From assembly GCF_003287285.1 (NCBI RefSeq), contig NZ_QMIG01000002.1:248001-312000 (forward strand): 64,000 bases of DNA, given 5' to 3'. A program made the position numbers and the translations under genes. The stretch is from Phytoactinopolyspora halophila (GTDB taxonomy: Bacteria > Actinomycetota > Actinomycetes > Jiangellales > Jiangellaceae). This document shows, piece after piece, positions 19,003 to 27,200 of the stretch. Numbering within the stretch: position 1 is the stretch's first letter; each line of letters begins with the position of its first letter. A model generated the notes under the pieces. It had not been told where the DNA came from. It saw only the letters and a program-made list of their open reading frames with translations, and did no database searches.

Positions 19003-19325
19003 AGCAACAGACTGGAGAGTCGGCGTGGAGCCGACTGAGCAGTTAGCCGGCACGCGCAACGAGGTACAACAAGATCGACAGTCTGGGAAAGCGCCGGCCC
19101 CAGCCGCACGTGCGGGACGGCCGTGACTGCACACCGGCCACCCGTCGTTCAGGAATCGACATTAGGCGAGCATATGCCCCTAAATGGCCCACAAGATCAT
19201 TAAATGAACTCTCTTCGCATGTACCGCAATGTCCCTTATTGAAAAACTGCTACATTCGAGAAAATCCGGATATCGAGTACCGAGTGAATGTTCACCTCGC
19301 GCTCGCTTCGAATCCGGTCCGAACG
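19003..19325. other. AT-richer gap downstream of the protease gene
   Basis: No convincing gene. The part from about 19140 to 19290 is much richer in A and T than its surroundings, as is 18660-18760 on the other side of the 22-bp repeats. Together with the two repeat arrays this suggests foreign or recently rearranged DNA. Confidence 0.5.
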
Positions 19326-20570
19326 TCACGCGCGTGGGAAGACAACGCGCGGGCCGACACCGGGAAGCCCGGCAACAGCAGCCTCGTCGAGCACGATGTC
19401 ACGTGCCGTCGGAGCGTCGACGCCACGCTCCACCATCCGCCGCGCGATCATTCCAGCCACCACGGGTGCGGAGAACGATGTGCCGGACCACAACACGTGT
19501 CCGGTCCTCAACTCGGCGCTCGTTCCATCCAGGTACTCGTATCGACCGTTCGGAAACGGTAGAATCGCATGCTCGCCGGTCGCGTAGACATCCACCCAAT
19601 GTCCGACGTTGGACCATCCGGCGCGGGCGTCGCCACCCGTGGTGAGCGCGCCGACCGCCGTCGTCCACGGATAGGCGGCTGGCCAGAACGGCTTGTCCGA
19701 GCCCGCATTCCCGGCCGCAGCGATGATCACTGTGTTCGCATGGCGTCGCAGGACGCGGCGGTAGAACGCCGTGAAAGCCTTCGGGGACGTGCCGGCCCGG
19801 GTGTACATCCCGGCCTGGAGACTGATGACGTCCACCCCTATGGCAACGACTCGCTCAAGATCCTCGACGATAGTCAGCTCGTCCACAGCGCCGCCGACGA
19901 GGCAATCGTGGACCCGCACCGTTACCGAGTCGGAGCCGGACACCGACAGCAACCGGCCGGTCGTTGCGGTGCCGTGCCCGCCGTACGGGCGAATTGCGCC
20001 GTCGGCGTCGTACACCTCGTCGTCGGGCTCGAAATCGTCATGCACGGCACCGAAGCGCGAAAACCCGGAGGATTCCGCAACGGCCGGAACGTACCCCGTG
20101 TCGATGACCGCCAGCCGCGGGCGACCGGGCCCGTAGGGTTCACCGAGCAGGGGCACGGGCCCTTCCCACGGCAGCGGCTCGGTAACCGGACACATCACGA
20201 CGTTGTTCTGCGTGTCCAGCACGTGGTTGAGCGAGACCGTGTCCTCGTCCACCACCTCGGTGAGCTGGCCCACGAGATCGTCCGCGTCCCGCGATCCGAC
20301 GTCGAGGATCTTGAGGCCCACCGGTCCGTCCGCTATCGACGCCGGAGGATCCGCACCGATCTGGGTGAATGCCTCCAGGACGTCGGGCAGGTCGGAAGCA
20401 TCACATATCACCTGGTGGTTCCGGTACAGGTAGGAGACTTCCGTGCCGCTGGAATCCCACCGCGCGGCCAACGGGAACTCCCGGCCACGTGTTCGCTCCG
20501 CGCTGTTTCGTTGCAGCCGTTCGACCTCACGCGCGAGCGCCTCGGGTCTACTGCCTCGCACTGCCATCAT
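19326..20570 (-). CDS. Cytosolic subtilisin-like serine protease (S8), CHAT partner
   Basis: 414-residue S8 protease with an intact triad: Asp157 (AVIDTGY), His199 (GGHGT) and Ser365 (SGTSFSAP), plus the oxyanion Asn288 (AAAGN). There is no signal peptide or membrane anchor; instead about 145 residues of unrecognised N-terminal domain precede the catalytic part, possibly a regulatory or inhibitory prodomain. ATG (a second follows) with GGAGGGG 7 nt upstream. It is divergent by 112 bp from a TPR-CHAT protease gene. Pairs of proteases of this kind occur in bacterial conflict systems, so a proteolytic activation cascade is the working idea; the direction of activation is unknown. Confidence 0.85.
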   Translation of the reverse strand: MMAVRGSRPEALAREVERLQRNSAERTRGREFPLAARWDSSGTEVSYLYRNHQVICDASDLPDVLEAFTQIGADPPASIADGPVGLKILDVGSRDADDLVGQLTEVVDEDTVSLNHVLDTQNNVVMCPVTEPLPWEGPVPLLGEPYGPGRPRLAVIDTGYVPAVAESSGFSRFGAVHDDFEPDDEVYDADGAIRPYGGHGTATTGRLLSVSGSDSVTVRVHDCLVGGAVDELTIVEDLERVVAIGVDVISLQAGMYTRAGTSPKAFTAFYRRVLRRHANTVIIAAAGNAGSDKPFWPAAYPWTTAVGALTTGGDARAGWSNVGHWVDVYATGEHAILPFPNGRYEYLDGTSAELRTGHVLWSGTSFSAPVVAGMIARRMVERGVDAPTARDIVLDEAAVAGLPGVGPRVVFPRA

Positions 20571-20682
20571 TCAGCCCCTCCGTCGAAACGCGTACAAGCC
20601 CGGGACGATACCGGACGTATCGGAACGAATAGCGGATCGACACCATTGCCCGCTCACCACCGCATCCCTCTAGCATCGTCAG

Positions 20683-23286
20683 GTGCGGTTCGGGCCTGAC
20701 GAAATCGCGAACCTGCCGGCGCTTGCCATGTCCCATCCGAAGGCAGCGACGGAACGGGCTCGTGCAATATTGCATGCCCGTTCCCCGGCACGCGAGCGGA
20801 CGTACGCGCTGCACGCGCTCGGAATCATCGAACGCGACGGGGGGCGTGTCGGACCCGCGTTGCGATATTTTCGCCGGGGCCTGCGGATAGCGGAGGCCGA
20901 GTCGCTCGACGATCGACGCGTCGAACTCGGTGCAAGCTTGGGGACGGCCCTCGCCTTGGCGGGCCGCCGGCGCGAAGCTCTCGATGTGTTCGAGGCTGCC
21001 CTCGACGGCGCCACGCGGCACGAACGCGCACGGGTACTCGTGCGCCGCGGTGCCGCGCGCACATTCTTCGGCGACCACACGGGTGCATTCGACGACAATG
21101 ACGAAGCCGCCCGGATTCTCGGGGAACTGGACGAGCCGGTGTGGGAGTCCCGGGCACATCAGAATGCGGGTTCGGCACTGGTCAGCCTGGGCCGATTCGA
21201 CGAAGGCGAAGCTCGCCTCGCACGGGCGCAGGCGATGGCAGAGCAACACGGCGACCATTACAGCGCGATCGTCGCACTCAGCAGCCGAGGCGACTGCGCA
21301 CACCGGACCGGCCGCGTTCCCGATGCGCTGCGCATGCTCTACGAGGCCCGGCAGCGACACGAGCGTCTCGGCGTCGTCCCGCCCGAGATCCTGCGCGATC
21401 TCGCCGTCGTCCAGCTCTCTGCGGGATTGACAGAGGAGGCAGCGGCGGCAGCCGACCATCTCGTGGCCGTCCTGGAACAAGATCCCGCATCGGCGCTGCG
21501 GCGCGCAGACGGGTTCATCGCCGCCGCCATGGTCCATCTCGGGTCCGGCAATGCAGCACGTGCCATCGATCTCGCCCGCCGCGCCCGGAGATCCAGCCGG
21601 CGTCAAGGTCACGTCGAAGCCGAGCAGCACGCTCGGTTCGTCCTTCTCCGAGCACAGTTCGCCGCCGGAACCGTGACCAAGCGACATGCGCGGGCGGCTG
21701 CGGAACTCGCCGGAGAGCTCGGAGACCGATACGCCTCCGAACGGCTCGACGCGCTGGTACTCGCCGGACGGCTGGCCGTTGCTACCGGGCTCGACGACCT
21801 CGCCCGCTCGTGTTTCAGTGTCGCTGCTGGAGAGCGCCACCGGGGACCGGCGCTGCGCAGGGCAACCGCGTGGTATGCCCGGGCGCAGCTGGCGGCGTTG
21901 AACGGCGATCAACCCGGCATGCTCCGAGCCGGTACCCGTGGCCTGGACGTCCTCGACACGCACGCACTGTCCTTCGGCGCTCTGGAGCTGCGTGCCCGGG
22001 CGACGATTCACGGCACCGACCTGGCCGCGCTCGCGACCCGCCAGATGGCGGCCAACGGGACCCCGCGCCAGCTCTTGTACTGGATGGAGCGATGGCGCAG
22101 CACCGTGCATGCGTTGCCCGTGCCCCCGACGCCCGACGATCCGGTGCTTGCCGCTGAACTCGGCAGGCTGCGCGCGGCCAGTCGTGATCTGGCGTCAATG
22201 GCCGACGCCAGGCACGAAGCTCGCCGCAACACGGTCGAGGATCGGATCCGGCGCTACGTTCACTCCCGGCGCGGCGACACGTCCGCTCGACGACGCCGCT
22301 TCGACGTCGATGAACTGCTCGATGCCCTGGGTCGCGACACCACCATGGTCAGCATCATCGGCATCTCGGGTAAAGAGTTTCACATCACCGTCGCCCGACG
22401 GGGACGCGTCCGGCGTTTCCGGGGTGGCCGCGTCGATGACGTGTTCGCCGAGCTCGACCATGCCCGATTCGCACTGCGTTCCGTCGTGCTTGCCCCGGAA
22501 CCCGCTGCCAAGGGTCTGCTGGAGGCGCTCGACTCGGGCCTCGCTTCCCTCGAACGCACCGTTCTCGGGCCCGCTGCCCGCGAGCTCGGCGACGGGCCGG
22601 TGGTGCTGGTTCCTCCCTCCCGGTTACAAGCCGCGCCCTGGGGAGCCCTTCCATCACTACGCCGGCTGCCCGTCGCTGTCGCTCCCTCGGCCACCGCGTG
22701 GTTGCGAGCACGCGAGGCTGCGAGCTCCGAGCGTGCGGAGCATACCGTGCTGATCGCCGGCGACGATCTCGAGTCCTCGGGTGCCGAGGTCCCCGTGCTG
22801 GCCAGCATGTATCCGGACGCGACGGTACTCACCGGCGACGACGCCACGGTAGACGCGGCCTTGCGAACCATGGACGGGGCGAGCCTGGTGCACATCGGCG
22901 CGCATGGCCGTTACCGCGGGGACAGCCCGATGTTCTCGTCGCTCGAACTGGCCGACGGCCCGATCACGGTCCTGGATGTGGAGCAACTGGCCCGCCCGCC
23001 GCATCGGCTGTTGCTCACCGCATGTGAATCTGGCGTCGGCTCTCCCACCGGCGATGACGAACTCCTGGGGCTGGCCAGCACGCTCTCCGCCCTGGGAACC
23101 GCGGGGATTCTGGCCAGCATCGTGCCGATCAGCGACGCGGGTTCGGTCCCGTTCAGCGTGGCCATCCACGAACGAGTACGTGCTGGCGACGACCTTCCCA
23201 CGGCCCTCCTCGCCGCGCGTGAGGCCGCCGACGATCCGTTAAGCACGGCGACGTCGTGGTCGTTCCTCGGGCTCGGCGCTGCCTAG
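20683..23286 (+). CDS. TPR-CHAT caspase-like protease
   Basis: 867-residue protein. Residues from about 15 to 480 form a helical array of TPR-like repeats (LGTALALAGRRREALDVFEAAL, NAGSALVSLGRFDEGEARLA and others). The C-terminal third is a CHAT domain of the caspase clan with an intact catalytic dyad: His741 in HIGAHG and Cys781 in LLTACESG. There is no signal peptide. GTG start is the first in the frame after the divergent promoter gap; upstream sequence lacks a strong ribosome site. TPR regions usually sense a ligand or partner, so the repeats may trigger the protease. The cytosolic S8 protease next door is the obvious partner or substrate. Known relatives include the TPR-CHAT of type III-E CRISPR, but no CRISPR genes are here. 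Confidence 0.85.
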   Translation: MRFGPDEIANLPALAMSHPKAATERARAILHARSPARERTYALHALGIIERDGGRVGPALRYFRRGLRIAEAESLDDRRVELGASLGTALALAGRRREALDVFEAALDGATRHERARVLVRRGAARTFFGDHTGAFDDNDEAARILGELDEPVWESRAHQNAGSALVSLGRFDEGEARLARAQAMAEQHGDHYSAIVALSSRGDCAHRTGRVPDALRMLYEARQRHERLGVVPPEILRDLAVVQLSAGLTEEAAAAADHLVAVLEQDPASALRRADGFIAAAMVHLGSGNAARAIDLARRARRSSRRQGHVEAEQHARFVLLRAQFAAGTVTKRHARAAAELAGELGDRYASERLDALVLAGRLAVATGLDDLARSCFSVAAGERHRGPALRRATAWYARAQLAALNGDQPGMLRAGTRGLDVLDTHALSFGALELRARATIHGTDLAALATRQMAANGTPRQLLYWMERWRSTVHALPVPPTPDDPVLAAELGRLRAASRDLASMADARHEARRNTVEDRIRRYVHSRRGDTSARRRRFDVDELLDALGRDTTMVSIIGISGKEFHITVARRGRVRRFRGGRVDDVFAELDHARFALRSVVLAPEPAAKGLLEALDSGLASLERTVLGPAARELGDGPVVLVPPSRLQAAPWGALPSLRRLPVAVAPSATAWLRAREAASSERAEHTVLIAGDDLESSGAEVPVLASMYPDATVLTGDDATVDAALRTMDGASLVHIGAHGRYRGDSPMFSSLELADGPITVLDVEQLARPPHRLLLTACESGVGSPTGDDELLGLASTLSALGTAGILASIVPISDAGSVPFSVAIHERVRAGDDLPTALLAAREAADDPLSTATSWSFLGLGAA

Positions 23287-23470
23287 CCGATTGATTCCTG
23301 GAACGTTCCCGGCTCAGGGACCGCGGCCGACTTCGACACCCACACACGCGAAAACAGCGCCAGATTGGCGAATAAACGCACGTTTCGGTATCGAAGTCGG
23401 TGGACGCGCCCCGCGTTGCTGCGGACATCCGGACGCGGCCCAGAGCGTGGGATGACGAACCTCGTAAAGT

Positions 23471-24103
23471 ATGGATATGCATTTAGTCGTCGGATTCGAC
23501 CTGGATCTCACGCTCGTCGACTCCGCGGACGGCATCACCGCTTCCTTTGTCGAAGCAGCACGGCGCGTGGACGTGACGATCGATCCCGACGAGCTTCGCC
23601 CGCTGGTCGGCCTGCCGCTTCCGGACACGATGGCACGTTTCGTGCCTCGTGAGTCGTTGCCCACAGCTATTGCTGCCTACCGCGAGGTGTATCCGAGCTT
23701 GGGTGTCCCTGCATCGAAGCTGCTACCCGGGGCCGCAGAGGCCATTGCCGCCGTCACGGCGCACGGCGGGCGAGTGATCGTCATCAGCGCCAAGATTGCA
23801 AGCGCTGTCCGGCAGGTACTGGAACATGTCGGGCTGGAGGCGCACGACGTCGTCGGTGAACGGTTCGCCGAAACCAAGGGCGATGCCTTACGTGAACACG
23901 GCGCGGTCATACACGTGGGTGATCACCCCGGCGACATGATCGGCGCTCGTTCGGCCGATGTCTGTGCCGTCGGCGTGACCACCGGCGGCCACGACGCGGT
24001 CGCGCTACGCGAAGCCGGTGCCGACGTCGTCTTCACCGACCTTCTCGACTTTCCGTACTGGTTGGACGATTTCATCGCTGCCCGCGACACGAACGAGAAT
24101 TGA
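23471..24103 (+). CDS. HAD-family phosphatase
   Basis: 210-residue hydrolase. Motif I is GFDLDLTLVDS (nucleophile Asp10, acid Asp12), motif II lies in VIVISAK, and motif IV is HVGDHPGDM. The cap domain between motifs I and II has the four-helix form of phosphoglycolate phosphatase-like enzymes. The substrate is not predictable. ATG chosen; a second ATG lies two codons on. A hairpin follows 10 bp after the stop, so it is probably a single-gene unit. Confidence 0.85.
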   Translation: MDMHLVVGFDLDLTLVDSADGITASFVEAARRVDVTIDPDELRPLVGLPLPDTMARFVPRESLPTAIAAYREVYPSLGVPASKLLPGAAEAIAAVTAHGGRVIVISAKIASAVRQVLEHVGLEAHDVVGERFAETKGDALREHGAVIHVGDHPGDMIGARSADVCAVGVTTGGHDAVALREAGADVVFTDLLDFPYWLDDFIAARDTNEN

Positions 24104-24113
24104 TCACCAGACG

Positions 24114-24133
24114 AGCCCGTCCGAACGGACGGG
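24114..24133 (+). terminator. Hairpin terminator after HAD gene
   Basis: GCCCGTCCGAACGGACGGGC is self-complementary over 9 bp per arm and is followed by GTGTTCCT. The rest of the 266-bp gap to the cold-shock gene shows no other clear element. Confidence 0.6.
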
Positions 24134-24369
24134 CGTGTTCCTCGGCTGGATCATCCGTCAGCCCAGGATGCACGGGGCCGGGCTGAACGACGGCGCCGCG
24201 ATGCGCTCGGTAAGGTCGAGGAGGCCGTACCGATTCCGCCACGAACGTGACGTTACGGCACACGAAGGTGTCACGGCCCTCTGGGAACGGCACGCGAGTC
24301 ACCGTAGGGTGGTGGTGTCGTGCCCGAGGGGCATGACGGTCCGACGTCCGACGACAAACGAGGTCTGCG

Positions 24370-24753
24370 GTGCCAACCGGCAAGGTGAAGTGGTACGACA
24401 CGGAGAAGGGATTCGGATTCCTCTCCAAGGACGATGGCGGCGACGTCTTCGTGCACTCTTCGGTGCTGCCCGGAGGTGTCAGCACACTCAAGCCCGGCCA
24501 ACGCGTCGAGTTCGGCGTGGCCGCAGGCAAGCGCGGTGAGCAGGCACTGTCCCTACGGGTGCTGGACCCTCCACCGTCGGTGTCGGCTGCTGTGCGCAAG
24601 AAGCCGGACGAGATGGTGACCATCGTCGAGGATCTGATCAAGCTCCTCGACGGGCTGTCCAATACGTACCGGCGCGGGAAGCATCCTGATCAGAAGACGG
24701 CGCGGAAGGTCTCGTCCGTGCTGCGCGCCGTGGCTGAAGATCTCGAGACCTGA
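24370..24753 (+). CDS. Cold-shock domain protein with C-terminal extension
   Basis: 127 residues: a 66-residue cold-shock domain (GKVKWYDTEKGFGFL with RNP1, DVFVHSSVL with RNP2) plus about 55 extra residues rich in charged helix. This long form is like CspB of mycobacteria rather than the 67-residue CspA. It binds single-stranded nucleic acid and acts as an RNA chaperone. GTG start with CGAGG upstream. The stop is 2 bp from the stop of the convergent MFS gene. Confidence 0.92.
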   Translation: MPTGKVKWYDTEKGFGFLSKDDGGDVFVHSSVLPGGVSTLKPGQRVEFGVAAGKRGEQALSLRVLDPPPSVSAAVRKKPDEMVTIVEDLIKLLDGLSNTYRRGKHPDQKTARKVSSVLRAVAEDLET

Positions 24754-24755
24754 GC

Positions 24756-26243
24756 TTATTCGGCTCGGTCCTGCGTCGACGTTCCCTCCGTGTCGGTCAG
24801 GGACTTCGGCCTGATCCGCGTAGCCCAGACAAGTCCCGCCACCAACACGCCGGCCACGATGCCCATCCCCAGGGGCGGCAGGAGCGGCAGCATGATGCCG
24901 ACGCCCCCGCCGAGGACCCACGAGAGCTGAAGCGACGTCTCCGAGCGGGCGAACGTGTTGGAACGCATCCGGTCCGCCACTTCCCGTTGGATGATGGCGT
25001 CGAGGCACAGCCTGCCGAGTTGCTGCCCGAAGCCGGCCATCAGCGCGGCTACCATGACCGTCGCGAGACTCCACCAGATCGCCGCGACCACGGCGACGAC
25101 GGCCGCGAGGCCGGCCAGCACGAGATTGGCCGTATCCGGGCTTCGCGAACGCACGAACGCACCGAACGACGTGCCGCCCGCGCTTCCTACCCAGGCAGCA
25201 GCGGCCACGATGCCGAGCAAGAAGAATCCGTCCAGTCCACCGACGGGTTCCTCGCGAAGGACGAAGGCGAAGAACATGATCAAGAAGCCGGAGTAGAACC
25301 GCAGGGCCGCGTTGGCCCGAAGGGCGCGAACTACGGCACCTCCGACGCTGAACCGGCGTCCCGGCTTCTTCTGCCGGAACTGTGCCTTGGTCTCGTCAAC
25401 GGAGGAATCGACCTGCTTCGAAAGCAGCGTTGCCAGGATCGTCACCCCGGCGTATGCGACGAAGGCCGCCCGCAGGGGCCAATCGTCGCCGATCTGCGCC
25501 AGGCCGAGCCCGAGTGGCGCGCCCAGCATCGTGCCGAACGTCGCCGCGAGTTGCAGCCGGGAGTTGGCAGAGACCAGCGTGATCTCGGCGGGCAGGAGTC
25601 TCGGAACTGCCGCGGCGCGGGTGACCGCATAGGCCTTTTGCCCGACCAGGATTCCCAGGGCAGCGGGATAGAGCCACACTCCGGTATCCAGCACCGCGTC
25701 AGCGGCAATCCAGGCCAAGAAGCCGCGGACCGCGGCGGTCAGCCCGATGGCCCATCGGCGACCGTGGCTGAACCGGTCGAGAAACGGGCCGATCAACGGA
25801 GCGACGATCGCGAACGGTGCCATGGTCAGCGCGAGATAGAGGGCGACGTTCCCCCGCGCCTCATCGGTGGGCACCGTGAAGAAGAGGGTCCCGGCCAAGG
25901 CGATCATGACGAGTGCGTCCGCGAACGCGCTCAACGCGTTGAGCTCGATCAGCCGGGACAGCCCGGTCTGCCCCGCTCCCTTGGCCTCGGCCGCGCGATG
26001 CAATCGACCCGCGCCGTGCCGGGTCACCCGCGCCGTGCCCGCCGCCGCCTTCTTCGCGGCGCGCGCCGAGACGCCACCTACCCGCCGTGCCCGCGATCTC
26101 CCCTGCGGTCCGTCGCCGCGTGGCGGGGCGGGCTGGGTCGGCTCGTCATCAGCGTGAGGTGCTGGCGGACCGTGACGTTCGTCGGCGTCGCCGGTCCCGC
26201 GCGACGGAGGGGGGACTTCGGACACATCACCATCCAATCGCAT
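24756..26243 (-). CDS. MFS transporter
   Basis: 495-residue membrane protein with about twelve hydrophobic segments after a long, basic, hydrophilic N-terminus of about 95 residues (ARAAKKAAAGTARVTRHGAGRLHRA). It resembles the MFS proteins that lie beside DUF3027 and cold-shock genes in many actinobacteria. Substrate unknown. The start is uncertain: the open frame continues further, but the ATG used (MRLDGDVSEVPPP) lies close to the divergent gene's promoter. A start inside the basic stretch is possible. Confidence 0.8.
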   Translation of the reverse strand: MRLDGDVSEVPPPSRGTGDADERHGPPAPHADDEPTQPAPPRGDGPQGRSRARRVGGVSARAAKKAAAGTARVTRHGAGRLHRAAEAKGAGQTGLSRLIELNALSAFADALVMIALAGTLFFTVPTDEARGNVALYLALTMAPFAIVAPLIGPFLDRFSHGRRWAIGLTAAVRGFLAWIAADAVLDTGVWLYPAALGILVGQKAYAVTRAAAVPRLLPAEITLVSANSRLQLAATFGTMLGAPLGLGLAQIGDDWPLRAAFVAYAGVTILATLLSKQVDSSVDETKAQFRQKKPGRRFSVGGAVVRALRANAALRFYSGFLIMFFAFVLREEPVGGLDGFFLLGIVAAAAWVGSAGGTSFGAFVRSRSPDTANLVLAGLAAVVAVVAAIWWSLATVMVAALMAGFGQQLGRLCLDAIIQREVADRMRSNTFARSETSLQLSWVLGGGVGIMLPLLPPLGMGIVAGVLVAGLVWATRIRPKSLTDTEGTSTQDRAE

Positions 26244-26345
26244 CCGGCGCCCTCGGCACGAGAGAATCCCCCGGGAATTCGGCCTCCCACAACCCTTTCG
26301 AGTCCGGATGCCATCTCTGGACGCGATTTGAGATACTGGTGACTC

Positions 26346-27122
26346 GTGAGCTCCACTGCCAGCCGTGCCCGCACGCCAAAGGCCGATGCCGTCATCCAAG
26401 CGGCCGTCGAGCAGGCGCGCGCCGTCGCCCACGAGACCGGCGGCGCCGACGCAGTCGGTGAGCATCTGGGACACCGGGCCGAGGATCAACGCGTGCTCAC
26501 CCACTACTTCGCCTGCACGCTACCCGGCTATGTCGGCTGGCGATGGGCGGTCACGATGGTCCGTGCCTCGCGCTCGAAGCGGGTCACCGTCAACGAGTGC
26601 GTGTTGGTACCCGGAGACGACGCCGTCCTGGCACCCGCCTGGGTGCCCTGGGAACAACGGGTGTCCCCGGAAGATCTCGGCCCCGGCGATCTCCTTCCCG
26701 TCGCCGACGACGACACGCGCCTGATACCTGGCTACACCTCAATCACCGATCCCGACGTCAACGATGTCGTCGACGAGCTTGGCCTGGGCAAGGAATGGGT
26801 GCTGTCTCGTGAAGGGCGCGACGCGGCGGCACAACGCTGGTACGACGGCGAGGCCGGACCGCACACCGAGCTGGCCAAAACCGCCCCCGGGCGGTGCGGC
26901 ACGTGTGGGTTCGCGATCGCGCTGGGCGGATCGCTGCGCCAAGCGTTCAGCGTGTGCACGAACGAGCGGACACCGTTCGACGGGACCGTCGTCAGCCACG
27001 ATCACGGCTGCGGCGGGCACAGCGACGTCCGGCTTCCCACGACCGCCGGCGAGACACCCGAGCACGTGGTTGACACCCTGACCTACGAGCTCGTCCCGCT
27101 CGAGTCCGGTCGATCGCGCTGA
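26346..27122 (+). CDS. DUF3027 family protein
   Basis: 258-residue soluble protein of a family restricted to actinobacteria and of unknown function. Recognisable parts are GYVGWRWAVTMVRASRSKRVTVNE, LVPGDDAVLAPAWVPWEQRV and a Cys/His-rich region (CGTCGF...CTNERTPFDG...HDHGCGGHSD) that could bind a metal. GTG start. The same order, cold-shock, MFS, DUF3027, then the large Hsp90-like protein, is conserved in related genomes, which suggests a functional link but not what it is. Confidence 0.88.
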   Translation: MSSTASRARTPKADAVIQAAVEQARAVAHETGGADAVGEHLGHRAEDQRVLTHYFACTLPGYVGWRWAVTMVRASRSKRVTVNECVLVPGDDAVLAPAWVPWEQRVSPEDLGPGDLLPVADDDTRLIPGYTSITDPDVNDVVDELGLGKEWVLSREGRDAAAQRWYDGEAGPHTELAKTAPGRCGTCGFAIALGGSLRQAFSVCTNERTPFDGTVVSHDHGCGGHSDVRLPTTAGETPEHVVDTLTYELVPLESGRSR

Positions 27123-27200
27123 CAGCCGGGAGATTCCGAAGCGACCCGGCCGGAGCCGACGCGTTCGCTCTCTCGCCTCCGCGACACCGATACTGACCTC

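Noticed and set aside
18846-19046. Short frames through the 22-bp repeats
   Set aside because: The 22-base period rotates the frame, so all three frames give similar repetitive peptides; none is a gene.
20548-22110. 520-codon open frame antisense to the TPR-CHAT gene
   Set aside because: The sense frame has clear TPR and CHAT motifs; the antisense translation has none.
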